From: Phaeotremella fagi
Taxonomy: Eukaryota > Basidiomycota > Tremellomycetes > Tremellales > Phaeotremellaceae
Reading direction: 5' to 3'
DNA length: 64,000 bases
NCBI GenBank assembly: GCA_001599715.1
Contig: BCHU01000014.1
Coordinates: forward strand, 898,858 to 962,857
This document shows, piece after piece, positions 1 through 10,538 of the stretch. The first letter of the stretch is position 1; every line of letters begins with the position of its first letter. The notes under the pieces are model-generated. The model was given only the letters and a program-made list of their open reading frames with translations. It ran no database searches and was not told where the DNA came from. Position numbers and translations under genes: made by a program.

Positions 1-3000
1 TTGGTCTACTTCACCACCTACCTCATGCAGTTGAACTCCACGGCGTAACCGTATTTGTCACGACAGGCCATGGCCACACCATAAGCAGCTTCACTAAGAT
101 CTGCAAATCCATGTGCACAAACTTCGAACTTGGCTTGGTCCAAAGTGGTGTTACGATGGGTGGGGCGTTCAATAACACCAAACTGTGTACCGTACGTAGC
201 TTTATCCGAAGTAATGTCCAGTGGCAAGGCGACTGACGTCAGCCTGATCGTGGGATCTACTCACATTTCAAGAACTTGTGTTTTTCGTGCCAGTTCAACT
301 TGACGTTCACGTGGATCAATCCAGGGGATTGAGCAGGAAGCGCATCGAGAGATATCTATCATCAGCGGATTCCACCAGCAACTCACAGTAACCTCGGCAC
401 TAGATCTACCAAAATGGGCCGTGGCCACGAGACTGGCTCGGAGTGGTGTCTCAACAATGTCGACAGAGTCGAACAGAATCGCGCTACCACATTTGAGATG
501 GTATATCTCCGCATCCCAAGCGTCGTATGTCAATGGAATATCTTCGTAGATCATCAACCCTGCGTCGTTGGCCCCTGGTCCAGGTGCAATCAACTCCCTA
601 TCTTGGGTCTTGTCGAAGACACTGGTGATTCTGCCGTTGGCGATGGTGACCGAGTACTTGGAATTGGAGATTGACCATTTGTCGCCTTGGTGAAGACCAG
701 ATGGGGCTTGAGTTTGAGGGGGTGTTACAATTGAACCCACTCCATTGGCGTCAGTCGACAGCCATTCGAGTTTACCATCTCTCTCCACAACCTCGTCACG
801 TTGAAGACGTAATGGATCGATAACCGAAATTTTAGTGCCTTTGGTGACAAGACAGTCTATAGCAGTTGCAATCAAGGAGTTAACTTGAGACGTCCTTTTG
901 GCGTAAATGTTGAGATTATCCAGAACAACAGAGTTGATGGTGGTTCCTGGAAGACAATCGTGGAATTGACCCAACAACACATCTTGCCAAGCTTCGTCGA
1001 GCTCGTTGAATGGATAAACATAATCTTTGTCCACCAACGACGCAAGAGTTGCAAAGTACTCTGCGTCACGAAACAACGTTTCCATGTCTCGATTTCCAGC
1101 TTTGATTTTGGTTTGTGTGGTGTATGTCTGTAATCAGCAATGTACGAGTAATAAACTTACACCACGATGAAGCTCTAGATACAACTCCCCCTTCCAAGTC
1201 GGTAACCTTTTCCCACTACCAGTGGTTTGTAACAAGTTGTCAAAGAAATCCACCGGTGAGCCCATCTTAATACTGGGGACGCTAGGAGATTGTTGACTCA
1301 ATGTGCTAAGACGTTCAAGCTATTGTCAGTGAGATTCTACCACTAACTCACCTTCTCCATCATCAAAGGTGTAGGACCACCTCCACCATCACCGTTACCA
1401 AACAGGAACAAACACTCGTCTGTGACTTCAAGATTCTTGTTGTCTCTAACACCTTTGACGATCTCGGAACTAAGTATTAGTAAAGCTCACAGACCCGCTC
1501 ACAATTTACACTGCCCGTTGTATTGATCTACAGGCGTCATATGGGCCAAGACTTGAGTACCGTCGATTCCAGCCCAGTTAAAAGTGGAATGAGGGAAGAC
1601 GGTCATGTTGTTCCAACCGAGCTAAGGGTTAGATTTGCAAAGACGTCTACTCACCTTTTGCGTAAAGAAATACTTCAACCCCGCCTGTCTCAATATCTGA
1701 GGCAACTGACTAGCGTACCCAAACGTATCTGGTAACCAAGCTTCTCGACAATAAGATCCAAAACGAGATTTGAAATATCTCTGACCGTAAAGATACTGAC
1801 GAACCAAACTCTCACCAGACGGCATCATGCAATCGTGTTCAAGCCATGCACCGCCAACAGGATGGAATCGTTTCTTCTCCACAAAATCTTTTACTCTATC
1901 GAATCCCTTGGGGTAAAGTTGCTCGAGCCAGAGGTATTGTTGAGCAGAAGAAGCTGCAAACTGATGATTTGGCCATCTTTCCATCAAGTCGCATTGTGTT
2001 GTCCAACTACGAGCAATCTGACGTCAGAGGTGTCGACAGGGAAGCTCACTTTTTGTTGTGTCTGAGTGTATCTCCATAACCACGCAGTATCGATATGACT
2101 ACGGTTAGAGGTGATCTTTGGTTGAACCTACCAATGACCAATGGCCCAGATTTTGGCTTCCGTTTCCTCGGGGCTCCATACACAAGCCTTCTGCTTTCCG
2201 CCTTCATCCTGACTCCCAAGTACTTCCCAAGCAACCTTTCTACAATCAGTGATCATCGAGTCAACCTGGGCATAGTTCTTGTCCTCATCTCCAGCAGAAC
2301 GACTAAATTTGTTCATGATATCGTCTGCGGCTTTCAATGCACGTTGAGCCAATCCAGATATCCTAGCTTCAGGCTGTCTCGCGACCTCTGTTAGGATTCG
2401 GAAATCAACACGAAGCCCTCTGACGTTGTAGTTGGGAACGACCAGATCAGCAGAGACTAGAGGAAACCATCGATCCGCCTAGAGTCAGCCTTGGACATCA
2501 ACTAAACTTACAGGAGGAGCGTGGTAACGATCGACCCCAAGTCCAAACATCAAATTACAAGACACTTCGATGAACACAGAGTACGCTCCTGACTTGACAT
2601 GTTCGCTCGGAATGACATGTTCCACCCTTCTATCCTCCTGCTCCCCAGGTTTTCCATCCTTCATCGTGTTATTTCCTCCAGTGATACCTATCTGTTAGCG
2701 TGTCCGTTTTCGCACTCACCATGAAGAGGAGTTCCATCGATTGCATAGACCATGGCTTCACAAGCAGGATCGAATTCGACTACAGTCAGCGAGGCTCTGA
2801 GTCTCACTTACACAATATGGGCTGATCAATCGAACGCAACTCCTGAGGTATCGCAATGTCGACCTTCACCCAGTGGTTGGTCCAACTTGGGCCAAACATG
2901 TGTCCCTTCTTCAACACAGGTTGCTCCTTGGCAAGCTGCTCCTTTGCCTCTTCAAACGTTGGTTTCGAGTCTCCAGGAGCAGCCCATACTGTCATCTTGA

Positions 3001-3206
3001 CCTGTTCATTTGAATCAAATCTCTGTCTGTCGAGTAGTTTATCCAAATGCTGAGAAGCATAGGCGCTCCCAAAGAATCTATCCAAACGAAGGTCCGTCTA
3101 GCCATCAGCGATACCATCCAAATCGACTCACGATTCTGGGAATCAATGGATATTCATGATTGATCGGTCGCACTGGATACTCCTGCTGCTGGTGATGCTG
3201 GCACAT
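1..3206 (-). CDS. AMS1: Alpha-mannosidase, GH38 (3' end outside window)
   Basis: This is a family 38 exo-alpha-mannosidase that removes terminal alpha-mannose from free oligosaccharides and N-glycans. In fungi the Ams1 type is cytosolic or vacuolar. The start is placed at an ATG at 3206 that opens MCQHHQQQEYPVRPINHEY, followed by an intron at about 3092-3130. About nine exons are visible. The N-terminal part has the GPSWTNHW segment. The catalytic domain is seen at about 1640-1990, with PSGESLVRQYLYGQR and WLPDTFGYASQLPQ, whose Asp is the expected nucleophile. The GH38 C-terminal region has FGVIERPTHRNT and KFEVCAHGF. The reading frame meets TAG at 18-20, directly after a GTAGGT donor-like site. 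The family normally continues from here with RLSLLR, so I infer an intron there and a gene that runs off the left edge. Two normally conserved spots look altered: DCMMPSGES where D-x-N is usual, and MACRDKYGY where LLND-x-KYGY is usual. It shares a 440-base promoter region with the permease at 3647. Confidence 0.9.
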
Positions 3207-3646
3207 GTTTTGAGTGATTGTTCAAAAAATGCAATCTCGTCTTGACATTTAGAATAGGATGATCGGATATATGCCGCCGACCGGCCCGCTGGTTACTCCC
3301 CGATTAAGGGTTGAGCTTTGAATCGGTAGTTTTATTTTTAATCACTCTTAGGGAACAGAGTCGATTGGACATGTGGAGTGGCTCGTGGGCAGAGCTTGGT
3401 CAGGTTCTAAGCAGGACACCACAACACAGGGGCGTAACTCGGTCGGTAGAAATAAGTATAATTTCGACCGAACAGTTTTTAAAAGGAGGTTCGTGATGGC
3501 TCCCCCGGCGCTCCGCTGCTAGTTTATGTTGCTCTGAGGGAGAGTGAGGGGAATCCACTTGAAAGAAGTGACCCGGGGGGTTTTGATTTGACATATATAG
3601 CTGGACATTTTGAGGAGATGTTCCCCACTACAACTTTCTTTTCACA
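3207..3646. promoter_or_regulatory. Divergent promoter, alpha-mannosidase / sugar permease
   Basis: This 440-base gap separates two divergent start codons and must hold both promoters. It contains an inverted repeat, TCGGTCG at 3439-3445 and CGACCGA at 3465-3471, of the kind bound by dimeric Zn2Cys6 regulators. A GC-rich patch with several CGG/CCG triplets lies at 3259-3300. No open reading frame here is convincing. Regulatory function is inferred. Confidence 0.5.
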
Positions 3647-5656
3647 ATGTCCGAAAAACAAACACAACAATATGTCAGTGGTGGAGACGATATCATCGAC
3701 GACACTCTCAAACAGCAAGAGGTCGTGGCGTCTGCACTTGTCGCTGGTGATGACGAGACAAAGATGACAATCACCCAGTTGTTCAGAATCTACTACCCTG
3801 GAGCTATCTGGAGTATGCTCCTAAGTTTGGCTCTGGTCATGGATGGAATGGATACCGGTTTGGTAAGTCACTCGAAAGACCTTTCTCACCCCAGGTCAAC
3901 AATTTCTTTGCCCAAACTTCATACGTCGCACGTTTTGGATTCCCCAACGACGCTGGAGTCAAATCCATCCCAGCTGAGTGGCAATCAGCTATCAACAACG
4001 CTCAACAAATCGGTGCTATCGCTGGTCTTGCGCTCGTTGGTTGGGCGACTGATCGATTCGGTTCTCGTAAAGTTTACATGTTCGGCATGGCTTTCCTTAT
4101 GCCTTCGAGTAAGTTTATTCTCATTCATCTTCGTACTATTCGCTCCTATCCTTCTTGGAGGATCTGTTGATTCAGTATTCGGAGGTGATATCGGATGTTA
4201 AAGTTGAAGTTTTATACTAATTGACCTAGTCCTTCTACTCGTTCTCGCCGTAAATTTGCCTATGCTGATGATGGGGAACATGGTTTGCGGTATCTCGTGG
4301 GGTATAATGCAGACGCTTACTACGGCATACGCTGCTGAGATCTGTCCTACTGCGATGAGGGGATACCTCACGACGTGGGTCTCGATGTGTTGGGGTTTCG
4401 GGAACTTTTTGGCTGCTGGTATTCTCCGAGCCTCCCTTGCGATTGAAGGTGATTGGAGTTGGCGTATGTGCTATGTGATTCAGTAAGTCGTCTTGGAACT
4501 GTTTGATACTTGATTAACACGATCCAGATGGTTCTGGCCTGTTCCACTGTTCTTTGTCGGCTACTTTGCACCAGAGAGTAAGTGATTCATTAATATCAAC
4601 GCTGACCCCAGGCCCATGGCATCTCGTTCGAAAGGGCAGATACGAGGAAGCTGGCAAGACACTTCGACGACTCGCTCGTAAAGGAAGATACACCGATGAA
4701 GAAGTTCGTGAACAAATTGAACTCATCAAATTCACAGACGAAGAGGAGAAGGCTGCCAGTGCAGGAGCATCATACTTGGACTGTTTCCGTGGATCCAACC
4801 TTCGACGAACTGAAGTCGCTTGCGCTGCCTATGCCATTCAACCACTCTCAGGTCAAGGTTTGACTGGTTACGCCACCACATAGTGAGTTGAAGTGTCGAC
4901 TCAAGCTAACGGCAGTCTTACCGCTGCGGGCATGTCCACAGTCATGGCTTTCAATTACTCGATGGCTATTCAATCAGTCAACATTGTCGCCACTGCAATC
5001 GTTATTGCCCTCATGGGAAGAATTGGTCGACGAACATTCTACCTCTGTGGTACCAGTGCTATTGCAGTGTTTCAACTTGCTATCGGTATCCTTGGTGTCG
5101 TTCCTACTACTCAAGTCGCTATTGGTATTGCGGTGATGATGATCCTTATTCAATGCGCCTTCAAATTGTCCATCGGTCCTGTTTGCTACTCGATCGTTGG
5201 TGAAGTTCCTAGTGGTCGTTTACGAGCAAAGACCGTAGCTCTGTCCCGTGCTACTTATATCGTCGTCAACATCGTCATCAGTCAAATTCTCCCTCGTCAA
5301 CTGTCTACAACTGTAAGTGGTTTTACATAAATCGCGACGTGACTAAATCCTTCTTAGAGTTGGAACTGGGGTGCTAAGAGTGGATTCTTCTGGTTCGGCT
5401 TCGGATTGATGTGTGTCATCTACACCTGGTTGCGCATTCCAGAGACCAAGGGTAGACCATTCGTTGAATTAGACTATCTTTTCCAAAAAGGTGTTACCGC
5501 TCGAAAGTTCAGAACTACTGTTGTTGACTGTGAGTGGAGATATGGTCTTGAGAGAAGAGAACTGATTCCTTTTTAGTGGCAGACGTAGGTCACGATGGTC
5601 AAGTCAAAGAAGAAAAGGTCGTTGCTGAGCATCTTGAGGATACCAAGGCCGCTTAG
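3647..5656 (+). CDS. MFS sugar permease, alpha-glucoside (maltose) type
   Basis: This is a 12-helix major facilitator sugar:proton symporter of about 550 residues, expected in the plasma membrane. Exons join to give a typical fungal alpha-glucoside permease: the soluble N-terminus MSEKQTQQYVSGG, then GMDTGLVNNFFAQ, WATDRFGSRKVYMFG (the cytoplasmic loop 2-3 signature), the PESPW motif after helix 6, ASYLDCFRGSNLRRTEVAC in the central loop, GRIGRRTFYLCG, and PETKGRPFVELD after helix 12. The reading frame needs introns of 32 (3863-3894), 34 (4578-4611) and 33 (4883-4915) bases. The last one restores YATTYLTAAGMS. Family membership is clear. The substrate is inferred from similarity to maltose/sucrose permeases and from the neighbouring glycosidases. 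It is convergent with the UNC93-like gene. Confidence 0.9.
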
Positions 5657-5961
5657 GGCAACCGGTTGCAGAATAAGGAGGTACTCGAGGGAATTGCTGC
5701 GTATAATGCCTACGGGTTTGTAATCAGACCAGTAGCTTTGTTTTTGCTTTTTGCTTTTTAATGAATGCACTGTTTAATCCACATCCAGTATTAAATAATG
5801 AAATGCCAACAAACTTGGCCAATTCAAAGCTCAAGGCAGCTTCATACAAAGGGACATAGCTTCTACAAATATGACCACGAACCCAATACAAACCAGAGAT
5901 CATCTTCACCAGCCATGCCCACCCTCCTTCATTCACAACCTCTCTTCGATCTAGACACGAC
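5657..5961. other. Convergent intergenic region
   Basis: This gap lies between two stop codons that face each other. It has T-rich runs around 5739-5760 that could serve 3'-end formation of the upstream gene. I see nothing else in it. Confidence 0.4.
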
Positions 5962-7850
5962 TTATACTTGATGAGCAACTCCTTCAGTAACAACCAAGAC
6001 GTTGTCTTTCTCTGATTCCACAGGGGGATGCTTTTCGTCGGGGTGATGACCAGCAGGCATGGCAGCATGACCCATTCGTTCGGCTGGAACATCATCGACC
6101 AGGACAGGTTTTTCTGTACCGTAGTTGGTATCCTGGCCCTTGTAGAGGATCAAGCCACACAATGGCAACGACACGAGTAGCATCAACCACGAAACCAAAA
6201 GTTCCGTGAGATAGGGAGTGCTGACGGCGTCCATTCCGTATGCAACACAAGCACCGGCTGATTGAAGTCCCTTGTAATAACCAGCCATTCTAGCGAGCTT
6301 GAAAGGGTCGTTACTAATTGAAGACATGGTGTACTGCGAATGATCAGTGACGGTTTCAAACGATCAACTCACGTAAGCTAAACCTTGGTACGAAGCGTCC
6401 GCAATGTAGTCTAACGGTTTGATTAGTTCACGCCTTCATTCCAGTCATCACACTCACAAACCATAAAAAGGATGATGGGGCCAACAGCGGCCTTATCAGA
6501 CCAATCCCATACTGGACTGACGGAAGACCTTGTGAATTGGACTTGGAAAGCTAAACCTCCAGCCCATGTAGCGCAGTTGACAGCAGTGACGATACCAAGT
6601 CCTACAAGAGCACGGGCACGACGTTGGAAAGGTAGTTTGTCGAGCAAGATACCGATACAGACTGAACCTATAATCGCACCGACACCAGTGAGAAGTGCGA
6701 TTAAAGCTCGAGTTCGACCGTTGAATAGGAATGTTTCGATTGCAGCTCTAAGGATTAGCGTGACTCTTCGAGTGTCACTCACTGATAGGTGTAGAAATAA
6801 TTCGAACTGAAAGCCATTGGAAAGAATGCGATCATTCTCCAATCTTTGAACAAACTCGCAAACTCTTTGATTTCCTCTCGGGGTGAGATAGAGTCTTCGA
6901 CTTCAACGACAGTGCCGTTGTTACGAACAACGAGGTCTGCGTTGACGTCAGCATTGTACATTCTACCACAATATCACTTACGAGGGGGAAGAACGAGCCA
7001 GGAAGCACCGATCGAAATGACCATGATGATGATGAAAGCAAGGTAAACACCTGTTGAAACAGAGGGGAGAGTGGAGTTTGCTTCAATTCCGAGAGAGATG
7101 AAGGATCCAATGACGGCTCCCGAGGCAAAGATGGCCCAGAACTGATGACATCAGATTTTTTCAAGACTCGATAGCTTCACGTACAACAGAGAATGAACGA
7201 CCCTTGTCCTTTTCTTCTGGGTACGACATCATGATGGCTCCTTCAGCCGACCAAAGCAGAGCAGCGGCTGTAACATGGAGGTCAGACCAGCTTTGTTCTC
7301 TCAGGATACTATGACTTACAGACACCCAAAATTGCACCAGCCAGAATGAGATACCATGACGCTTCGTTGTGAGTTTGGTAAACCCATAGACCGGAGACGT
7401 AAATGGAGTAACCAATTGTACCCAAACACAGTGTGAGACGAGGTCCAAGAACGTTCTACCGGATCAGAGAATATTCTGCCGGCTTCACTTACGTTTATAC
7501 TACCAGCAAAGAAACCGGTTATCGAAAAGCAACCATATAATACAGCATTTGAAATATCAGAGAGTTGAACATTTTCGGTACCCCTAGAGATGGGTGAGCC
7601 GAGGGCAGGAATATGCAGAATCCTTGACTTACCCAGCACCCAGACCAGAGACAGCGGAGAACATTCCAACGGAACAGAAACATACCAACCCAACTAGAAC
7701 TACTTGAGTCCAAGGGGAGTTGTCTATCGACAAAGTCAGCATGCATTGGGCATTGAGGTCGCAAGACCATTCAAATCTTGAATCAATCAGACCCAACTTA
7801 CATCGGATACCACCAATCTTGATAGCAGCAAGTCTCTCAGAATAACCCAT
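5962..7850 (-). CDS. UNC93-like (DUF895) MFS membrane protein, copy 1
   Basis: This is a multi-pass protein of about 470 residues from the UNC-93-like branch of the major facilitator superfamily. Many fungi carry these proteins, and their substrates are mostly unknown. The start MGYSERLAAIKIGGIRY joins over an intron to NSPWTQVVLVGLVCF, followed by the family signature GLGAGGTENVQL, GAIMMSYPEEKDKGR in the loop before helix 6, DWRMIAFFPMAFSSNYFY, and a hydrophilic tail rich in Pro, His and Glu. Introns are 40-60 bases. The gene is tandem with the aminotransferase upstream. The promoter has a GATA inverted repeat (7941-7957) and a CGG-N8-CCG element (7980-7993) almost identical to one between the GlcNAc deacetylase and kinase genes. 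A paralogue lies at 47439-49516. The family call is firm and the function is unknown. Confidence 0.85.
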
Positions 7851-7940
7851 GACGATATGTTATGTTTTGGTCGTTCAGTAATTGAGGAGAAAAGGAAATG
7901 TAAAGAGGTCCTTGATTGTCACCTCTTTATAGGTCAATTC

Positions 7941-7957
7941 GCTTATCATCGATAAGC
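7941..7957. promoter_or_regulatory. Paired inverted GATA sites
   Basis: The sequence GCTTATC ATC GATAAGC is a perfect inverted repeat with a 3-base spacer, placing two GATAAG sites on opposite strands 91 bases upstream of the UNC93-like start codon. GATAAG is the classic target of fungal GATA factors that control nitrogen source use. Closely paired sites are known to favour binding. A role here is inferred. Confidence 0.45.
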
Positions 7958-7979
7958 ATGCTACACCTTCTTTAGAAAA

Positions 7980-7993
7980 CGGCGTTTATACCG
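7980..7993. promoter_or_regulatory. CGG-N8-CCG element
   Basis: The sequence is CGGCGTTTATACCG, 130 bases upstream of the UNC93-like start codon. It has the inverted CGG half-site layout of binuclear zinc cluster regulators. It differs at one base from CGGCGTTTTTACCG at 60601-60614. Confidence 0.35.
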
Positions 7994-8698
7994 TACGGCG
8001 TGCATGATCCCCCACTCAAAAGACGCTAAAGATTAAACAACAATTACTTTCCTACTCCACAACTTTCCTGAATACGAATCAACCAGGAATAGGTGACCAT
8101 GTGGCGCAACGCCTCTTTTCGATTCCCATGACGCGTTATCACAAGTGGGGATTCAGTTTCTAAGTATAGAATTCTTTGATTTCCATCGCCGGATTGTTTA
8201 TTATCTGACTCCTATGAGCCCTGATAGGCGTGCGGCGAGAATGGTTGAAGTACGTGAAGGTGCACGCGAGCCGTTCTGAAACCTGTTCTCGTGACTGTCG
8301 TTTTGCACCACATGGTTATGTATGATTATACTTTTGCCGTCATCCTCGTGAACTTTTGAAAGGTCAAACAGTGAATTTGTGGCATTTTCATATGTCAGAT
8401 CACTGATGGTATACAACTGCTACATATAATCAGAAGCTCCAGTACCTCATATCAGGAATCCTTCTGCGAGCAGGAGTCAGATGATGTATGAAGCAGTCTG
8501 ACATTGGTGAATAGTTGATTGGTGATTAATTAAATACTCGAGACCATCTCCGTCATTTCAGTCGTTTTCAAAGCACCATCGAGATCACTCACTCGAGCAG
8601 CCCTATAAACATCGAACTACTTAACGAAATCTCATCCGATAATGGGTGGAAAAAACACTGAATGCATATAAGTTACAACGTCGAAACCAATCACCATT

Positions 8699-10318
8699 CT
8701 AAGGCCATGCTTCAGCCTCTAATACAGCCTGCTGCACCTCGTACATTGCAAAGACCTCATCAACACCAGCCTTGATAGCATCGACCATTTCGTGAACCTG
8801 CTGCGAGGTGATATTGAGTGGTGGGGAAAGAAGGATATGGTCTCCTCGAACACCATCTGCAGTTCCTTTACCAAACCCAGAGTAAACAGAGACTCCCCTT
8901 TCAAAGATCGAGTCGTTCAGCATGGCGGAGAGTGGCAAGGTAATAGGGAATGTCGCTTTGGTTTTTTTATCGGCGACAAACTCGATGGATTGGAACAATC
9001 CTCGTCCTCGAATATCTCCAACATAAGGGTGATCGGCAAACGCGTTTGTCAAAGCGACCGACAGCTGCAGGGGATAAGTAGATATCCTTTAATGTTATCG
9101 CTACACTCACCTCAGCTCCACGTTTGGCACAGTTGGCAACGACATCGTCTGATTCGAAAATCGACATGACTGCTAACCCAGCTGCTGCTGCTGCAGGGTG
9201 GCATTGGAAAGTTTGGCCGTTTGCGAAACTTCCACTACCTTGTCGTAGACCGTTGACGACTTTCTCCGAGATAAGAACAGCAGAAAGAGCTTGATAACCA
9301 CCGTTCAGTCCTTTTCCAATGGTTTGGATATCAGGGGTAACGCCTGTAGTTGTCAGCTACCGTTAAGAACACTCGACTCACCTTCCCATTCCCAGCAATG
9401 CATTTTGCCTGTTCGACCCATACCACACATGACTTCGTCAAGAACCAATAATACGCCGTATTTGTCACAAACTCTACGAATGGCCTTGAAATATCCTGGT
9501 ACCGGTGTGATGTTTCCAGCGGAAGCTCCAACCACTAGGTCGTTAGCCTCGTTCGCCAAACAATAACCTACCAGTTTCAGCAAAGAACGCAGCAACCTTG
9601 TTCTCTCCAACTCTCAAGATTTCAGCCTCCAGCTCGTCTGCGCAACGTTCGGCATATTGCAAGTCACTTTCCCCTTCCTTTTGGTATCTGTACGCGTAGC
9701 AGGGCGAGATTTGGGAGGTATGAGGCATGAGGAGTGGAATGAAATGAGCTCTTCGAGACTAGCGCTATGGTCAGTACATTTAAAGGATTCAGGTACCAAA
9801 TGACCCACTGGAATTCCGGTCAACGACACACATCCTATACTGTTGCCATGATACGAATTATGTCTACTGATAATGTGAACCCTTTCAGTTTGACCTATCT
9901 CGACGTGGTACTGCCTTGCAAGTTTGATGGCAGATTCATTTGCTTCTGATCCTGAAGATAGAAAAACCGCATGTGTCAAACCACCAGGATGATGACCGAT
10001 GAGTTTGTGACCCAATGCCTCTGCTGCAGGATTGGTCAAACGCGAAGTGTGATGGTAAGACAATCGAGTCATCTGTTCAGTGACAGCCGCAATGACCCTC
10101 TTGTCACCGTGACCAATGGAGGCAACTGCAGCACCAGCGCACGCGTCCATGATTCTGTCAAAGTCAGCTCCAAAGACTCTAGCGTTTACTCACTTCCTTC
10201 CATCGTCCAAATAAAGATACGCGCCCTCTGCCCCAACGACGGTCTCAGGTGCTCTGCCGTGAAGGGATCGATATAAAAGATTGGTAGGAGGTTGCTCGTC
10301 GACTCTGACTGGAGACAT
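8699..10318 (-). CDS. Class III PLP-dependent aminotransferase
   Basis: This is a fold-type I omega-aminotransferase of about 460 residues, the family that includes GABA, ornithine and beta-alanine aminotransferases. It begins MSPVRVDEQPPTNLLYRSLH. The cofactor-binding segment is SSGSEANESAIKLAR, and SYHGNSIG follows. DEVMCGMGRTGK carries the Asp that contacts the pyridine nitrogen. IGKGLNGGYQ carries the expected Schiff-base Lys, and FQCHPAAAAAG and GRGLFQSIEF follow. All key residues are present and the introns are short, so it looks functional. The amino donor cannot be read from sequence. The downstream neighbour on the same strand is a membrane transporter-like protein, and the divergent neighbour is a Zn2Cys6 regulator 220 bases away. 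That layout suggests local control of a nitrogen-containing substrate. Confidence 0.9.
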
Positions 10319-10538
10319 TTTTGATTTTCAAACTGTTGAACGATGAAATCGATCGAGATAACTGTTGGATAAAATAGTTTGCTGATCATCCGGAGCTGCC
10401 TGTCGGATATGCCGATACCTTATCTTTAGGGGAAAGGGAGACAAAGTGGCAGTGCCACACACGAAATTCAAGTACCTCCTGCGCTCACTATCAAATCAGA
10501 TCTCCTCTATACATCGTCAATCATCAAACAACCACCCA

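Larger units (their letters stand above)
7851..8698. other. Intergenic region upstream of UNC93-like gene
   Basis: The right part is the 3' flank of the aminotransferase. The left part is the promoter of the UNC93-like gene, with a TATAAAG-like box on the minus strand at about 7924-7930 and the two regulatory elements listed separately. A 71-codon ORF on the minus strand at 8201-8416 has no recognisable features and I do not call it. Confidence 0.4.

Noticed and set aside
18..20. TAG as true end of the alpha-mannosidase
   Set aside because: The family continues with RLSLLR at this point and a GTAGGT donor overlaps the stop, so an intron and a gene end outside the window are more likely.
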